Assembly (NCBI RefSeq): GCF_937889215.1
Contig: NZ_CALBEX010000071.1
Coordinates: forward strand, 1 to 14,471
Length of the DNA stretch: 14,471 bases
Direction: 5' to 3'
Origin: an uncultured Limnohabitans sp.
Lineage (GTDB): Bacteria > Pseudomonadota > Gammaproteobacteria > Burkholderiales > Burkholderiaceae_C
In this document: positions 13,778 to 14,471 of the stretch, piece after piece
How positions within the stretch are numbered: the stretch's first letter is position 1
How the letters are laid out: each line of letters starts with the position of its first letter
Made by a program: the position numbers and the translations under genes
Notes under the pieces: model-generated
Database searches by the model: none
What the model was told of the DNA's origin: nothing
What the model saw: only the letters and a program-made list of their open reading frames with translations

Positions 13778-13835
13778 AAAACCAGGCTCATTAAATACCC
13801 ATATAAATCAATGACTTATGGTGTTTTTTAGAGGG

Positions 13836-13880
13836 CGTGTAATATTTCGTGTAATTGAGCCAAAGTTACATAATGTAACT
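13836..13880. repeat. Direct repeat and palindrome inside the element end
   Basis: CGTGTAAT occurs twice at 13836-13843 and 13848-13855, 12 bases apart. A perfect 17-base palindrome AGTTACAT-A-ATGTAACT follows at 13864-13880. They lie between the tRNA-Asn attachment fragment and the recombinase gene, where arm-type integrase sites or excisionase sites normally sit. The remaining bases of this 190-base gap show no gene. Confidence 0.45.
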
Positions 13881-13967
13881 GGAGCCCTGTTGAAGCAGTT
13901 AACTTGGTTTTAAGCTTATCACCTTACCCCAAAACTTCAACCAGCCGCAAAGATCCCAACCCACCGC

Positions 13968-14471
13968 TCAAACCAAAATCCGCTCAATCACCGCCTTTTT
14001 CTGCTCAAGCGAGTAGCCCACCGAGCCATACCGGGCAAATTCAGAAGCGTTGCGTCCGTGGCCTGTGATGGCTTCGGCAATGGGTACGGGCACATCGCCG
14101 CACGCCTTAAGCCGGTCAATGAAGGCATGTCTGAACATGTGTGTTCTGAAGTCCAGGTGCCGCATGAACTTGTTCAGAGTAGCGGCGCACGAGGTGTTGC
14201 CAATCTCTGATGCGTATTGCGGCATCAACCACTCACTTTTTTGCCTGACCGCCCGGCGGTGCAGTTCTTGGGCCGCCTCCAGCGACACGCCCAGCAGCGG
14301 CACACAGCGGATGCTGGCTTGGGTTTTGCGGTCGGTCAGGCTGTTTTTGCGCACCCAGAGGTGTGGAATCTCATGGTCCAGCACCAAGTCATCCAGGCGT
14401 GCCAGCACGGGCTCTGAAATGCGCATGCCGGTGTTGAGCTGTATCAGCGCCGCCAGCCGCGACGGAATGGG
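13968..14471 (-). CDS. Tyrosine recombinase (integrase), C-terminal part, cut by window edge
   Basis: 167 residues of the catalytic domain of a phage/island-type integrase are visible; the N-terminal part lies off the right edge. The frame stays open to base 14471. Catalytic elements: Arg I in NTGMRISE (visible residue 17), a beta-hairpin Lys in TDRKTQASIR, HxxR in THMFRHAFIDR (H111, R114), TGHG (H138) and the nucleophile Tyr, most likely in ARYG (Y148) or else GYS (Y153). All are intact, so it may be active. It is transcribed toward the tRNA-Asn fragment, its probable attachment site, with its stop 190 bases away. Such enzymes insert and excise genomic islands, ICEs or prophages at tRNA genes. 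What the element carries is outside the window. Confidence 0.9.
   Translation of the reverse strand, partial: PIPSRLAALIQLNTGMRISEPVLARLDDLVLDHEIPHLWVRKNSLTDRKTQASIRCVPLLGVSLEAAQELHRRAVRQKSEWLMPQYASEIGNTSCAATLNKFMRHLDFRTHMFRHAFIDRLKACGDVPVPIAEAITGHGRNASEFARYGSVGYSLEQKKAVIERILV

Noticed and set aside
13733..13970. tRNA-Asn interrupted by a group I intron
   Set aside because: The break at the anticodon loop would fit, but no 5' half appears to the right, and a tyrosine recombinase lies next to it. An integration site explains this better.
1..14471. CRISPR array, insertion sequence or rRNA
   Set aside because: No regularly spaced direct repeats, transposase or rRNA-like sequence was seen. The repeats present are REP-like hairpins and the att-side motifs only.

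Overview
The window looks like a chromosome segment of a high-GC betaproteobacterium, probably a Comamonadaceae-type Burkholderiales. The signs are strong G/C bias at third codon positions, the protein types (a CHR-family chromate transporter, a short protein of the kind often mislabelled 'ATPase with chaperone activity', a feruloyl-CoA-synthase-type ligase), and a tRNA-Asn 3' sequence that fits that group. No genus can be fixed from the sequence alone. All recognised genes lie on the minus strand.

Region 1 (about 95-7917) is a seven-gene unit read right to left: crotonase-type hydratase, feruloyl-CoA-synthase-type ligase, thiolase, HSD10-like dehydrogenase, 4-hydroxybenzoyl-CoA-type thioesterase, large acyl-CoA dehydrogenase and a MarR regulator. 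Together they can encode a complete CoA-dependent beta-oxidation of an aromatic (hydroxyphenyl)propanoid or cinnamate side chain: activation, optional dehydrogenation, hydration, oxidation, thiolysis and release of a hydroxybenzoate. A sigma70-like promoter and a perfect 14-bp palindrome lie just upstream of the first gene. Two longer intergenic gaps inside the unit carry REP-like hairpin elements, one with a perfect 28-bp inverted repeat.

Region 2 (about 8166-10445) holds a 113-aa conserved hypothetical gene, a full-length two-domain chromate transporter (chrA), and a 126-aa hypothetical gene whose stop overlaps the chrA start.

Region 3 (about 10446-13490) holds a cyclase-family (PF04199-type) hydrolase with altered metal ligands, a gap with another pair of the same REP-like elements, then an EamA/DMT transporter and an SDR oxidoreductase that form a likely two-gene unit.

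Region 4 (about 13691-14471) is the edge of an integrated element. It has a terminator, then only the 3' half of a tRNA-Asn(GTT), then AT-rich DNA with small repeats, then the C-terminal part of a tyrosine recombinase that runs off the right edge. The host chromosome lies to the left of the tRNA fragment and the element extends to the right.
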